Below are positions 36,791 to 45,585 of a stretch of 56,008 nucleotides of DNA, one piece after another. Every line of letters starts with the position of its first letter. Positions within the stretch are counted from its first letter, which is position 1. The notes under the pieces are model-generated. The model saw only the letters and a program-made list of their open reading frames with translations. It was not told where the DNA came from and ran no database searches. Source of the DNA: Gammaproteobacteria bacterium (lineage in GTDB: Bacteria; Pseudomonadota; Gammaproteobacteria; Xanthomonadales; Marinicellaceae); the NCBI GenBank assembly GCA_030430025.1, contig JAUIGR010000017.1:1-56008 (forward strand). The letters are read 5' to 3'. The position numbers and the translations under genes are program-made.

Positions 36791-37123
36791 TTAACTTGGA
36801 TTATTATTTTTTACACAACTTTTAATATAGGGATGTGGGACACCACTTCCTCCTAAGAATGCACAGGCATCTTCAAACCAGTCACAATCATCTTCACCTG
36901 CTGGTTTACAGTAACACCAAACACCTGTATCGTCATTAATGTGACAAGTACCATTCCATCTAGGCTCAGCGGTATCGGTATCATCGGCTTGACTAAATAA
37001 TTCGTACAGAAAAACGCTTGTATCTGTATAGCTCACATGATCAGGCACATCACACGATTGAGCATAAGCTCCTGCACTGATTACAGCCATTAAAGTAAAA
37101 AGAAAAATTCGTCTACATCTCAT
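36791..37123 (-). CDS. Small Cys-rich secreted protein
   Basis: 110 residues from ATG at 37123, where AGGA lies nine bases upstream; the ATG at 37132 sits too close to it. Signal peptide ends in SAGAYA. The mature part has eight cysteines and a C-terminal motif CYCxxxx...WFEDACAFLGG...KSC. The same spacing recurs in a broken ORF at 55188-55390 (CHC...WFTDLCKFLAG...KTC), so this is a small protein family of the organism. Probably disulphide-bonded in the periplasm or outside. Function unknown. Confidence 0.75.
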   Translation of the reverse strand: MRCRRIFLFTLMAVISAGAYAQSCDVPDHVSYTDTSVFLYELFSQADDTDTAEPRWNGTCHINDDTGVWCYCKPAGEDDCDWFEDACAFLGGSGVPHPYIKSCVKNNNPS

Positions 37124-37287
37124 AAAAATCATTCCTATCTCGTTTTAGTATCCGAACCATCGAAGTTCTTATATAAAAAGTGTCAAAAAAATAAAATTTT
37201 TTCTTATTAATGATTGTGGAGCATCACTAAATTAGCCTGATAAGGTAGTCAATCTATGTTTTTAATAATAAAAACAACCCATTAAAA

Positions 37288-37389
37288 CGACTGGAGCAAG
37301 ACAGGGTAGAAAAGCAGAGATGTAGTCTGTGTCACTTTCGAGTCGGTTGCTTGAGATTGTCTCAGCAATAACAGTCCCAGATGAATGCA
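37288..37389 (+). pseudogene. Fragment of RNase P RNA gene
   Basis: About 100 bases match the 3' half of the complete rnpB at the right end of the window: CTGGAGCAAGAC at the start, then CACTTTCG, GGTTGCTTGAG, and ACAGTCCCAGATGAATG at the end, with mismatches between. The 5' half and the P1 3' strand are missing, so it cannot be a working RNA. The match ends where an IS5-type transposase remnant begins. It is diverged, thus not a recent copy. Confidence 0.75.
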
Positions 37390-37640
37390 ATATCTGTTGA
37401 TGACTCCAAGCTGCTTGATGAATGGTTATTGGGAGATGAAGTGGTTTTGTATACTGATGCAACTTATTCATCGCAAGAGATTCATGACAAACTCAAAGGT
37501 TTTGGTATTAAAAACCAAAATCCAACATAAAGTTTATAGGAACAAGCCATTGAGTGAAGCTGATAAGATACGTAACCGGAAGATTGCGCTGACACGTTCT
37601 GGGGAAGAACGGCCCTTTGTAACCTAAGCAACATGATGGA
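37390..37640 (+). pseudogene. IS5-type transposase remnant
   Basis: Two frames together read as the C-terminal part of an IS5-family transposase: LLGDEVVLYTDATYSSQEIH, then after a frameshift HKVYRNKPLSEADKIRNRKI and SGEERPF. The DDE catalytic Asp and Glu areas are visible in these pieces. The N-terminal half, the terminal repeats and the frame are lost. It is joined directly to an rnpB fragment. The region 37640-37757 may be a further piece. Confidence 0.65.
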
Positions 37641-38077
37641 TTGGCTGCGATGGGAGCTAATATCGGTAAAGAGGCTAAGTTTTTAGTAAGATGGACTAAC
37701 CCGAACTTTAAAATCACCGATATAACTTTGCCTGAATTAACGGAATTACCCCATTAGTTCAGAACAAACCACAAAAAAACAACCCTAATTTGACCTTTTT
37801 GATGCATGAGCACTAATGAAGGCTCATTTAATGTGATTGCTCAATTCAATGACTTTTACAGAGGTCTCATCTTAATAATTTACTTTGTATTTGGCACCAT
37901 ATAAACAACTGACCTACTTGAAAAAAGTACATTAGACATGGGAATATTTGCATGAATAACACGCAATTACAGGAATATTCAATCATATTGCATCAACTTA
38001 TTTATAACTGAACTATAGACGCTGTAGAATGTCCACATTGACTCAATAATTACTTAACAAATTAACAGGAGTAAAAC
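37641..38077. other. Gene-free stretch with possible further remnant
   Basis: One frame at about 37625-37757 (ending PELTELPH) is open without a start and may continue the decayed insertion. From 37758 to 38077 I see only AT-rich intergenic DNA that must hold the promoter of the small gene at 38078. Confidence 0.4.
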
Positions 38078-38284
38078 ATGAAAATAATCTTATCCACTTT
38101 TTTATTGGTGACTTTTTCTACATCTCAGGCAGTTGATTCTCAAATAGACACAACAAAGTATTGTTACATTAATGGTCTAAAATATTCACCTGGCGCACGT
38201 GTCGATGTTGAGTATTCATCACTAGTTTGCAAAAGATCTACACAGGATAGTCAAGAGTTAAGCTGGGCAGAAGAAAAAGAATAA
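38078..38284 (+). CDS. Small exported DUF1496-like protein
   Basis: 68 residues, with a strong ribosome site (AGGAG, six bases before ATG) and a signal peptide (MKIILSTFLLVTFSTSQA). The mature part CYINGLKYSPGARVDV...LVCKR follows the DUF1496 pattern C-x-Y/N-x(3)-Y-S-x-G-A...C. Family function unknown; exported to the periplasm. Single gene. Confidence 0.75.
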   Translation: MKIILSTFLLVTFSTSQAVDSQIDTTKYCYINGLKYSPGARVDVEYSSLVCKRSTQDSQELSWAEEKE

Positions 38285-38378
38285 TTTACAGTCTCTTTTT
38301 CTACTTATAATCAAACAAGAAGCCTAACATTGGTTGGTTTCTTTCTTTGATCAAATTAATCATAATTTTGACATTCAA

Positions 38379-39185
38379 TTATTTTACGACCACTAAGCTC
38401 GGGTTGACGTTCAATGCTTTGAAATCAAAAAGGGTCGAATCACATAAATGAGATGGGGTGATATTACTGATGGCTTTGGCAATGTTGTCGATGCGACCCG
38501 GTTGTATCCGCTCCCAGTCACGTAGCATCATTTTGATTGCTTGTCTTTGTAAATTATCTTGCGAACCACACAGGTTACAAGGGATGATAGGGAATTTCAT
38601 CTGTTCTGCGTATCGTTCTATATCTTTTTCTTTGCAGTAAATCAATGGTCTGATGACGATATTTTGACCATCATCGCTCACTAATTTGGGTGGCATGGTT
38701 TTCATCTTTGAGCCAAAAAACATGTTCAGAAATAAAGTTTCCACCATATCATTCTGGTGGTGACCCAAAGCAATTTTATCTACATTCAGTTCTTTTGCTA
38801 CACGATACAAAATCCCTCGCCTTAAGCGCGAGCACAATCCACAAGTGGTTTTACCTTCAGGGATTTTATCTTTTACAATGGAATAGGTGTCTTCTTCGAT
38901 GACATGAAAGGCGATCCCTAAGTTGGACAAATATTCAGGTAATATATGTTCAGGAAATCCTGGTTGTTTTTGATCCAGGTTAACCGCTATTAATTCAAAT
39001 GAGAAAGGGGCCTTTTTTTGAATATTCATTAAAATGGACAACATGGTATAAGAGTCTTTACCACCGGAAAGACAGACCATCACTCGGTCACCCGGCTCCA
39101 CCAAACCGAAATCAGTTGACGCCTTTGCTACTTGACGCCGCAGCTTTTGTTGAATTTTGCCGAATTGATATCGCGCCTTGTCCAT
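38379..39185 (-). CDS. ttcA: tRNA 2-thiocytidine biosynthesis protein TtcA
   Basis: 268 residues. PP-loop [20 protein letters not shown] and PCNLCGSQ (the cysteines binding the iron-sulphur cluster), and [16 protein letters not shown]. It thiolates cytidine 32 of certain tRNAs using ATP and cysteine-derived sulphur. Divergent from the DUF465 gene. Confidence 0.96.
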   Translation of the reverse strand: MDKARYQFGKIQQKLRRQVAKASTDFGLVEPGDRVMVCLSGGKDSYTMLSILMNIQKKAPFSFELIAVNLDQKQPGFPEHILPEYLSNLGIAFHVIEEDTYSIVKDKIPEGKTTCGLCSRLRRGILYRVAKELNVDKIALGHHQNDMVETLFLNMFFGSKMKTMPPKLVSDDGQNIVIRPLIYCKEKDIERYAEQMKFPIIPCNLCGSQDNLQRQAIKMMLRDWERIQPGRIDNIAKAISNITPSHLCDSTLFDFKALNVNPSLVVVK

Positions 39186-39262
39186 AAAACATGATGTGCT
39201 ATTGGAAAAGGTCGAACCTTAGGATAAACTTAGACAATAATCAACAATTAGCTGGTTTTTTC

Positions 39263-39466
39263 ATGACATTTAGCCAATCAGAATTAATCCATCGCATCAC
39301 TGAACTTAAGGCCGAACATCGTGAGTTGGATGAAATCATTGATGTGTTGATTCATTCTGGACAAGTTGATGAATTAAAAATAAAACGATTAAAGAAAAGA
39401 AAACTTCAGATAAAAGACATGATTGAGGTGTATGAAGATTTACTGATACCAGATCTTGATGCTTGA
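39263..39466 (+). CDS. DUF465 (YdcH-like) protein
   Basis: 67 residues from ATG at 39263; the open frame from 39191 adds unlikely residues. The pattern L-x(2)-EHREL DEIID...LKKRKLQIKDMIE is that of the DUF465/YdcH helical hairpin family. Small cytosolic protein of unknown function, common in proteobacteria. It precedes the TraB/GumN-like gene by 30 bases, probably one transcript. Confidence 0.85.
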   Translation: MTFSQSELIHRITELKAEHRELDEIIDVLIHSGQVDELKIKRLKKRKLQIKDMIEVYEDLLIPDLDA

Positions 39467-39496
39467 AATTACGCTTAGTTAACCCATATTCATTCC

Positions 39497-40366
39497 ATGA
39501 AAAATTTATTTTTGATGATTTATGCTGTTATTGGCATAACACTGGATACATCACAGGCTAATGGTTTAGAGTATGCCATTGATCAGCAAACTTTTACATT
39601 TGGCCGTTTTGTTGATTCGGCAGATCATGAAGCGATGCAAATGCCCATTGTCAGGTATGCTTATGCCAATGGCAGACCTGGTCACGTTGATTTGATTGGC
39701 GCTGTTCACGTAGGAGATGCTGCTTACTATGCTGAGCTCAATGAGCGATTTAAGAATTATGATGTGGTATTGTTTGAAATGGTTATGCCTGAAAACAGCG
39801 AAATACCTAAGAACCAAAAACTTGGCCAACAAAGTCCAGTGTCAATGTTGCATAACACATTGAAAAGTATTTTGGGTTTGACTTTTCAGCTCGATGAAGT
39901 GGATTACTCAGCCAGTAATTTTGTTCATGCTGATATGACGCCTAAAGAAATGGATCAAAGTATGGCCAACAAAGGCGAGTCATGGCTTAGCATGATCATC
40001 AAATTATGGCGAGCTGGTTTAGTACAACAGCTAACGGGTAAATCGCATATGAGTGATGGTGACTTGCTGATGGCCTTACTGTCAGGCGACACCCGAACTC
40101 ACTTGAAACGCATGATGGCCAAAGAACTAATGAACATGGATGAAACATTGCTGGCAATAGAAGGACAAGAAGGTTCAACTCTAATAACCGAGCGAAATAA
40201 AAAAGCCCTTGAGGTTTTGGAGCGAGAACAAATGAATCCAGCCAATCAAAAAATCGCCATATTTTACGGCGCCGGTCATCTTAAGGACATGGGGCAACGG
40301 CTGATTGATCAATTTGCAATGGTGCCTATCTCGGTTGAGTGGGTCGATGCTTGGCGGATTAAATAG
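39497..40366 (+). CDS. TraB/GumN-like exported protein
   Basis: 289 residues with a signal peptide (about 1-21). It contains DLIGAVHVGDAAYYAELN and, near the end, IFYGAGHLKDMGQRL, the two His-containing motifs of the TraB/PrgY/GumN superfamily, thought to be metal-dependent peptidases or erythromycin-esterase-like. Function here unknown, periplasmic by signal. Its stop codon TAG shares bases with the TA flank and first base of repeat copy 3, so that repeat inserted at or next to the gene's end. Confidence 0.8.
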   Translation: MKNLFLMIYAVIGITLDTSQANGLEYAIDQQTFTFGRFVDSADHEAMQMPIVRYAYANGRPGHVDLIGAVHVGDAAYYAELNERFKNYDVVLFEMVMPENSEIPKNQKLGQQSPVSMLHNTLKSILGLTFQLDEVDYSASNFVHADMTPKEMDQSMANKGESWLSMIIKLWRAGLVQQLTGKSHMSDGDLLMALLSGDTRTHLKRMMAKELMNMDETLLAIEGQEGSTLITERNKKALEVLEREQMNPANQKIAIFYGAGHLKDMGQRLIDQFAMVPISVEWVDAWRIK

Positions 40367-40595
40367 TCATTCCTGAAAAAATCCCTCCTGGCCTTTTCCA
40401 GCATCGGTCAAAAAAACACTTAAGCGCAAAAGTGTGATTTTGCTGATGTTTTTTTGACCTTACTTGAGCCTGAGAGTCGCATGGAAGCGGCGAATAAAAA
40501 TGCATCGTGACACCTGTTTCCTGGTCGAAAAAATGTGCAAATTTGAAGTAACTCTTTATATTTAACAATAAGTTATTGCATTTTTCAGGTTCGAC
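40366..40595 (-). repeat. Interspersed structured repeat, copy 3
   Basis: Reverse orientation. TA at 40364-40365, then GTCATTCCTGAAAAAAT; ends TTTTTCAGGTTCGAC, TA at 40596. It lacks the AAAAGTTT and GTGGCAC hairpins: the sequence jumps from CTTGAGCCT to GAGAGTCGCATGG, as if deleted between two GAGCC/GGCTC repeats. Confidence 0.92.
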
Positions 40596-40601
40596 TAATT
40601 A

Positions 40602-40617
40602 GTCAATCCTGAAAAAG
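40602..40617 (-). repeat. Solo terminal end of the structured repeat
   Basis: GTCAATCCTGAAAAAG preceded by TA (40600-40601), five bases after copy 3. It matches the right end of the family and nothing more, so it is a remnant of a second insertion or of partial excision. Confidence 0.7.
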
Positions 40618-40642
40618 TCGACATCCCCATAAGTAAAAAAAA

Positions 40643-40662
40643 GGGCGCCACAATAGGCGCCC
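40643..40662 (-). terminator. Intrinsic terminator of DUF1501 gene
   Basis: GGGCGCC/GGCGCCC stem with a 6-base loop. On the minus strand eight T follow. It lies 29 bases after the stop at 40691. Confidence 0.88.
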
Positions 40663-40690
40663 CAGCTCCCCCTACCACTTCCGGTTTGAT

Positions 40691-42001
40691 TTACTCAAAA
40701 CCTGAAGCGAAGATACTGTCGTAGTCATATATCGGATCCAACGCTGTACCAGTAACCACCCCCAGTTCTGTGTAATCTGTATACCCCAGAAAAATATGAC
40801 CTATGAATGGATTATTCATTCTTTTGAGCATGATTTCACTGACCACATCCCTGTAATCCACCGTCACATCTAGATCATCGCCTTCAAATAACTCGTTGGT
40901 TGCCAGGCCAGGGAAAATACCATGAAAACCAGGTATCACCTGGTCACCGATGATGAACATGGGATTACCATAACCATGATCAGTGCTGTTGTCAGAGTTC
41001 TGATAGGCTCTTCTTCCAAACTCAGATTGCACAACTATGGTGAATTGACCTGCATGAGTGGCAGTTAAATCTTGATAAAACGCATACAAAGCAGCTGACA
41101 AATTTTCAGCTAAATCAGCAAAAATACCATTGTCTATTCCCTGTCCATTGTGAGTATCCCAGCCGCCGGTTGGGACATAGGCTGTTTGTAAATCAACATC
41201 AGCTTTGTACAATTGTGCGACAGCTTGTAATTGCTCGCCGATAAAGCTTTCAGGATAAGTGGCATTATTGCCAGGAACATAATTATTCCAATCGATGTTC
41301 TGAACGATATTCGATGCATTTAAAGCCATGTAAGCTGCTCTTTTTTCAACGGTATCTGCTTGGCTATTAATTTCGTATAAAGTGCTTTGTACTTCATGTT
41401 CCCATGACCAGTGTCCTGCACCTAGTGAAAAATCTTGTGGATTGGCCATCACTAAAGTGGCGTTATGGGCTAATACAGCATCAGTATTATTGTAGCTGGG
41501 AACTAATGAGGGAATGATGGCATCACTTGGAATACTGGCTGACTGATGAAAACGGGTTAACCAGCCATCATTGGCGCCTGAGGCGCCGGCCACACCTAAC
41601 TCCAAATATCGAGTGGCCTCAAAGTGGCTGCGATTAGGGTCTATCAATCCTGTGGCGTGAACAATGGCCATTTTGTCGTTATTGAACAAATCACGTAAAC
41701 CAGGTGCTGAAGGATGCATACCAAAGGCATTTTGGCCGTTCAGTGCTAAAGACATAGCTGATGGAATATGCAAAGTCGGACGCAGGTTAAGATAGTGTGT
41801 GTAATTGGTACCTGAACGTGGTGGGATCATATGCAAACCATCCATACCACCATTCAAAAACACATAAACCAGTAAATCGCGATTGTTCCCCTGCCCACCT
41901 TTAAGTAAAGGTTTGGCAAAACCCAGTTGTAAACCGCCCAGTCCAGACATGGTCACTAAGCCAGAACCCTTCAAAAAATTTCTTCTGCTGATTTTTTTCA
42001 T
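40691..42001 (-). CDS. DUF1501 protein with Tat signal and IFxxGFE tail
   Basis: 436 residues. The N-terminus SRRNFLKGSG is a twin-arginine signal. The DUF1501 pattern is present (LVYVFLNGGMDGLHMIPPR, GWDTHNGQG, VVQSEFGRRAYQNSDNSTDHG), related to the alkaline phosphatase/sulfatase fold. It ends DSIFASGFE, as other exported proteins here. DUF1501 and DUF1800 genes are usually paired, as in this case (11 bases apart), and their joint role is unknown. Folded export through Tat suggests a cofactor or metal. Confidence 0.9.
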   Translation of the reverse strand: MKKISRRNFLKGSGLVTMSGLGGLQLGFAKPLLKGGQGNNRDLLVYVFLNGGMDGLHMIPPRSGTNYTHYLNLRPTLHIPSAMSLALNGQNAFGMHPSAPGLRDLFNNDKMAIVHATGLIDPNRSHFEATRYLELGVAGASGANDGWLTRFHQSASIPSDAIIPSLVPSYNNTDAVLAHNATLVMANPQDFSLGAGHWSWEHEVQSTLYEINSQADTVEKRAAYMALNASNIVQNIDWNNYVPGNNATYPESFIGEQLQAVAQLYKADVDLQTAYVPTGGWDTHNGQGIDNGIFADLAENLSAALYAFYQDLTATHAGQFTIVVQSEFGRRAYQNSDNSTDHGYGNPMFIIGDQVIPGFHGIFPGLATNELFEGDDLDVTVDYRDVVSEIMLKRMNNPFIGHIFLGYTDYTELGVVTGTALDPIYDYDSIFASGFE

Positions 42002-42012
42002 TGTTCTGCTCT

Positions 42013-43779
42013 TTATCGGTAACCAAACTCAGTCGTCATACAAATCATCCCTACCAACGCCATGAGCCGTTCTTGATTGTAACCTGGCCAACCATTATCG
42101 GTGATGTCAATAGAATCGTTGATGCCACCCGGATTGCCATCACTGTTATCATCACTGTTTTGTAATGACATGAAGTACTGCAAACGATCTCGAGTGTGGT
42201 CCTCCGGCGCCACACCACACAAGTGTTCATACCAAAAGGTCACTAAACTGCTGGGTGTGATGTCATTGGCATTGGGAAAAGCTGCTGTTGTCATGTTCAA
42301 AATATCATTGAAAGGAACATTTGCATTCTCTCCATCACGTTCTTGGCTAAACCATTGAATATAACGCCATGTCATCATTTGTGCTGAGGACCCTAACCAA
42401 TGGGCTTTGACATCCGGATAGCCATTCGGTGATGTCCAGTCGAAAGGGTAACCACCGGATTCTGCAAATAACCACCGGTGTGTGTTAGTATCTCCCTGAT
42501 CGGGATTGAAATTGTAATTGAAGCCGATCCCTCGCATTGCTGAAATAGAACGTTCAAAAGGCCTTTTAATTTTTTCACCCCATGTGTTTAGAAATTCATC
42601 AGACTTCAGTAATACTTCCATAGCTTGTTGAATTTGATCCGATGCAGTCCAATTTTCATGCAATACATCAGCCACTTGATTGACAATGGATTGTGGCGGA
42701 TTATCCGATATGAAGCGCCGGCACATTTTTCTGGCTAAAAATTTCGCTGTTCCCGGATGTTCAGCCAAGATATCTAAAATGGCATTAAAATCGGACAACG
42801 GGTCTTCAGTACTGTATTCAAAATATTGACCCAGTACCCTACTGATACCATCGTAATGCCAATCTTCTCGGAACATGAAAAGACCCGTCGGTGCATGCCC
42901 CCCAGTATCATCTGACCAATGCGCACCATCATACGACCAGCCAGTGAGGGCACGAGCTAAGTAATAGACATCCCGCTCAACATAACCCACCTTTCTGCCC
43001 TCATCATCTACAGGTACGTCATTGTGGTTCATATGACCCAAATAATTTTCAGCACCTAAGGTATGCAGTTCCAATAATTCTCTTGCAAAGTTTTCATTGG
43101 GTGCTTCAAAATGATTCAAGGCGTTGCCTAAATACATCATCATGCTGGTTGACTGGGTGACTGCATAGGCCATGTTTCTGAAATTACCCATGGCATTGGC
43201 TCTAATCACATCACGATCATAGTGAACGAATATGCCGGGAACACCATCTGTATCTAAGTAAACATTGAAGTGGTTATGCCAAAAATCAACCATCATTTCA
43301 AACAACTGTCGTTTTGAATATAGTGCCCGAATGAATGTGGCTGCACTGGTTTCTCTGCCAGGTCTGATGTGATCAACCCAATCAATAGGCGCTTCATCGG
43401 GTCGTCTGATGTGTTCCTGATACAATTGCTGACGTGTTTTGTTTAGTGTGGTGAAACCATTGCTTGCTGTGAGCAGAGAATCAGTATAACTGTCATCAAT
43501 ATGAGTGTAGTCGAGCTGTTCATCAATATAAGCCAATACTTTGGCTTGGTTATTAGCACCTGGCAACGATTCGATATGAGCGATGTCATCACTGGACACT
43601 CCAAATGCCATTTTATTTAAAACACGATGAACTAAATTAGGCGTGGGAATGACTGCTTTCAACCGCTTTGGGGCAGTGCTAGCCATTGGAACATAACGTT
43701 TATTTTTTTTACCTTGTTTATCCTTTTTCAAACTAGGTCGTTTGGATTTTGGCGTATATTTTGTTTTAAAAATGTGCAT
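42013..43779 (-). CDS. DUF1800 domain protein
   Basis: 588 residues. After a very basic N-terminus (about 1-40) comes the DUF1800 pattern: LNKMAFGVSSDDI, MVDFWHNHFNVYLD, NENFARELLELHTLG, VYYLARALTGWSYD and KFLARKMCRRFISDNPP. No clear signal peptide; the basic start may be cytosolic, or export may depend on the Tat-borne partner. First gene of the pair with DUF1501. Function unknown. Confidence 0.9.
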   Translation of the reverse strand: MHIFKTKYTPKSKRPSLKKDKQGKKNKRYVPMASTAPKRLKAVIPTPNLVHRVLNKMAFGVSSDDIAHIESLPGANNQAKVLAYIDEQLDYTHIDDSYTDSLLTASNGFTTLNKTRQQLYQEHIRRPDEAPIDWVDHIRPGRETSAATFIRALYSKRQLFEMMVDFWHNHFNVYLDTDGVPGIFVHYDRDVIRANAMGNFRNMAYAVTQSTSMMMYLGNALNHFEAPNENFARELLELHTLGAENYLGHMNHNDVPVDDEGRKVGYVERDVYYLARALTGWSYDGAHWSDDTGGHAPTGLFMFREDWHYDGISRVLGQYFEYSTEDPLSDFNAILDILAEHPGTAKFLARKMCRRFISDNPPQSIVNQVADVLHENWTASDQIQQAMEVLLKSDEFLNTWGEKIKRPFERSISAMRGIGFNYNFNPDQGDTNTHRWLFAESGGYPFDWTSPNGYPDVKAHWLGSSAQMMTWRYIQWFSQERDGENANVPFNDILNMTTAAFPNANDITPSSLVTFWYEHLCGVAPEDHTRDRLQYFMSLQNSDDNSDGNPGGINDSIDITDNGWPGYNQERLMALVGMICMTTEFGYR

Positions 43780-43929
43780 AATTCCCCCAAATTAATGCCT
43801 GATGCTCATTGACAACTTACAAATCTTTATTTATTTTAGAACTAATATCCCAGCCGATTGAGAGTCAGTTCACAAATTCGCACGGATCTTTAGGACAATT
43901 CAATCATTTTTTCGTTTTTATTAACAAAA

Positions 43930-44652
43930 ATGCATTCATTTGCATGCACAATAAACAGTATGACAAATTTTTTAACGTTTTTGCTGTTATCGACCTTTTT
44001 AATACTGAGCGTTCATGCTGAAACTCATCATGTTAATGTTGCTGACAACGTTTTTATCCCTCAAAACATCAATATTCAAGCAGGTGACACAGTTCGTTGG
44101 AAGAATTTAGGATTAATGAATCATAATGTGGCCTCCTCAGACATTGATTTTATCTTTCGATGTGCCATGGGTTGTGATGATACTGGTGGTGATGGCAACC
44201 CAGCTGGTCCTGAATGGGTGTCCGAGGTTACTTTTCATCAACCCAGCAACACCATTCCCTACATTTGTGAGCCACATGTTGGTTTTGGTATGGCCGGTTC
44301 AGTCAGTATCAGCACACCAGAACCTGATCAAATCATCATCGTTGACATGGACAATGGTTTTTCTCCACAAGTAGTTGATGTCGGCTTAGGCTCAAGAATT
44401 CAGTTCATCAATCAAGGTGGTGAGCACAACATCAGGGCTGATGATGACCGATTTCAGTGTTCAGAAAGTTGTCGTGACGATGGCATACAAGGGAACTATT
44501 CACCCAGCGGTTTTCTTTGGTCCTTATACATGATTTTTGACGAAGTAGGAACAGTTAACTATCATTGTCAAACACCTGGACATAATGAAACTGCCACCAT
44601 ACATGTGATTGATTATCCTATTTTTATCAACGGTTTTGAGTTTAATCCATAA
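43930..44652 (+). CDS. Exported double cupredoxin with IFxxGFE tail
   Basis: 240 residues. A start at 43960 gives a tidier signal peptide (MTNFLTFLLLSTFLILSVHA). Two plastocyanin-like domains follow: domain 1 has FIPQNINIQAGDTVRWKN, MNHNV and CEPHVGFGM; domain 2 has FSPQVVDVGLGSRI, GEHNI and CQTPGHNETA. The His, Cys and His ligands of type 1 copper are present in both; the axial Met is clear only in domain 1. The tail is IFINGFEFNP, with three extra residues after GFE. Likely a periplasmic or surface copper electron carrier. Confidence 0.87.
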   Translation: MHSFACTINSMTNFLTFLLLSTFLILSVHAETHHVNVADNVFIPQNINIQAGDTVRWKNLGLMNHNVASSDIDFIFRCAMGCDDTGGDGNPAGPEWVSEVTFHQPSNTIPYICEPHVGFGMAGSVSISTPEPDQIIIVDMDNGFSPQVVDVGLGSRIQFINQGGEHNIRADDDRFQCSESCRDDGIQGNYSPSGFLWSLYMIFDEVGTVNYHCQTPGHNETATIHVIDYPIFINGFEFNP

Positions 44653-44735
44653 GTAGCACTTGCTCTGAAAATGTTCCAAATAGCAGCCTGGGGGGAGACA
44701 CGTTACAATATTCCCTTTTATTATAAGAAACCATC

Positions 44736-45584
44736 ATGAGCCAGCGCTTTTCAGGCAGTGACCGTTACGTGGCCACTGACGACTTACAAATGGCAGTGAA
44801 TGCTGCTGCGACACTTCAGCGTCCCTTATTGATCAAAGGTGAACCTGGTACAGGGAAAACCATGCTAGCAGAAGAGGTAGCCAAGGCCTTGGATATGCCG
44901 CTGTTATCATGGCATATTAAATCCACCACCAAAGCACAACAAGGATTATATGAATACGATGCGGTTTCTCGGTTAAGAGATTCTCAGCTAGGTGATGAAA
45001 AAGTTCATGAGATTAGGCATTACATCAAAAAAGGTATGTTGTGGCAGGCTTTTGAAAGTGAAGTGCCTGTGGTGTTATTGATTGATGAAATTGACAAGGC
45101 CGACATTGAGTTTCCCAATGATTTACTGGTTGAGCTGGATAAAATGCTATTCAGTGTTTACGAAACTGGTCAAATCATACAAGCCAAGCACCGGCCCATT
45201 ATCATTATTACCAGTAACAACGAAAAAGAGCTGCCTGATGCCTTTTTGCGGCGTTGCTTTTTTCATTACATCAATTTCCCAGATAATACAACGATGAAAA
45301 AAATCGTTGAGGTACATTATCCGGGTTTGCAAAAGCAATTACTCAGTGCTGCTCTGGAAACCTTTTTTGAACTACGCGATGTACCTGGTTTACGAAAAAA
45401 GCCATCAACATCAGAATTAATTGACTGGATCAAACTGTTGCTAGCCGATGAAATTTCTCCAGAAATATTGCAAGGCAAAAGCATCAAAGAAGCGATTCCC
45501 CCTTTATATGGTGCATTGTTAAAAAATGAACAGGATGTCCATATGCTACAAAAACTCGCCTTCATGATGCGTCGCGAAGGCTGA
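44736..45584 (+). CDS. MoxR-family AAA ATPase
   Basis: 282 residues. Walker A GEPGTGKT (35-42), Walker B VVLLIDEIDKAD, sensor IIITSNNEKELPDAFLRRC. Works with a VWA-domain partner, encoded one base later, to assemble or activate a metalloenzyme or other complex. The client is not visible in the window. No signal; cytosolic. Confidence 0.93.
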   Translation: MSQRFSGSDRYVATDDLQMAVNAAATLQRPLLIKGEPGTGKTMLAEEVAKALDMPLLSWHIKSTTKAQQGLYEYDAVSRLRDSQLGDEKVHEIRHYIKKGMLWQAFESEVPVVLLIDEIDKADIEFPNDLLVELDKMLFSVYETGQIIQAKHRPIIIITSNNEKELPDAFLRRCFFHYINFPDNTTMKKIVEVHYPGLQKQLLSAALETFFELRDVPGLRKKPSTSELIDWIKLLLADEISPEILQGKSIKEAIPPLYGALLKNEQDVHMLQKLAFMMRREG

Positions 45585-45585
45585 C

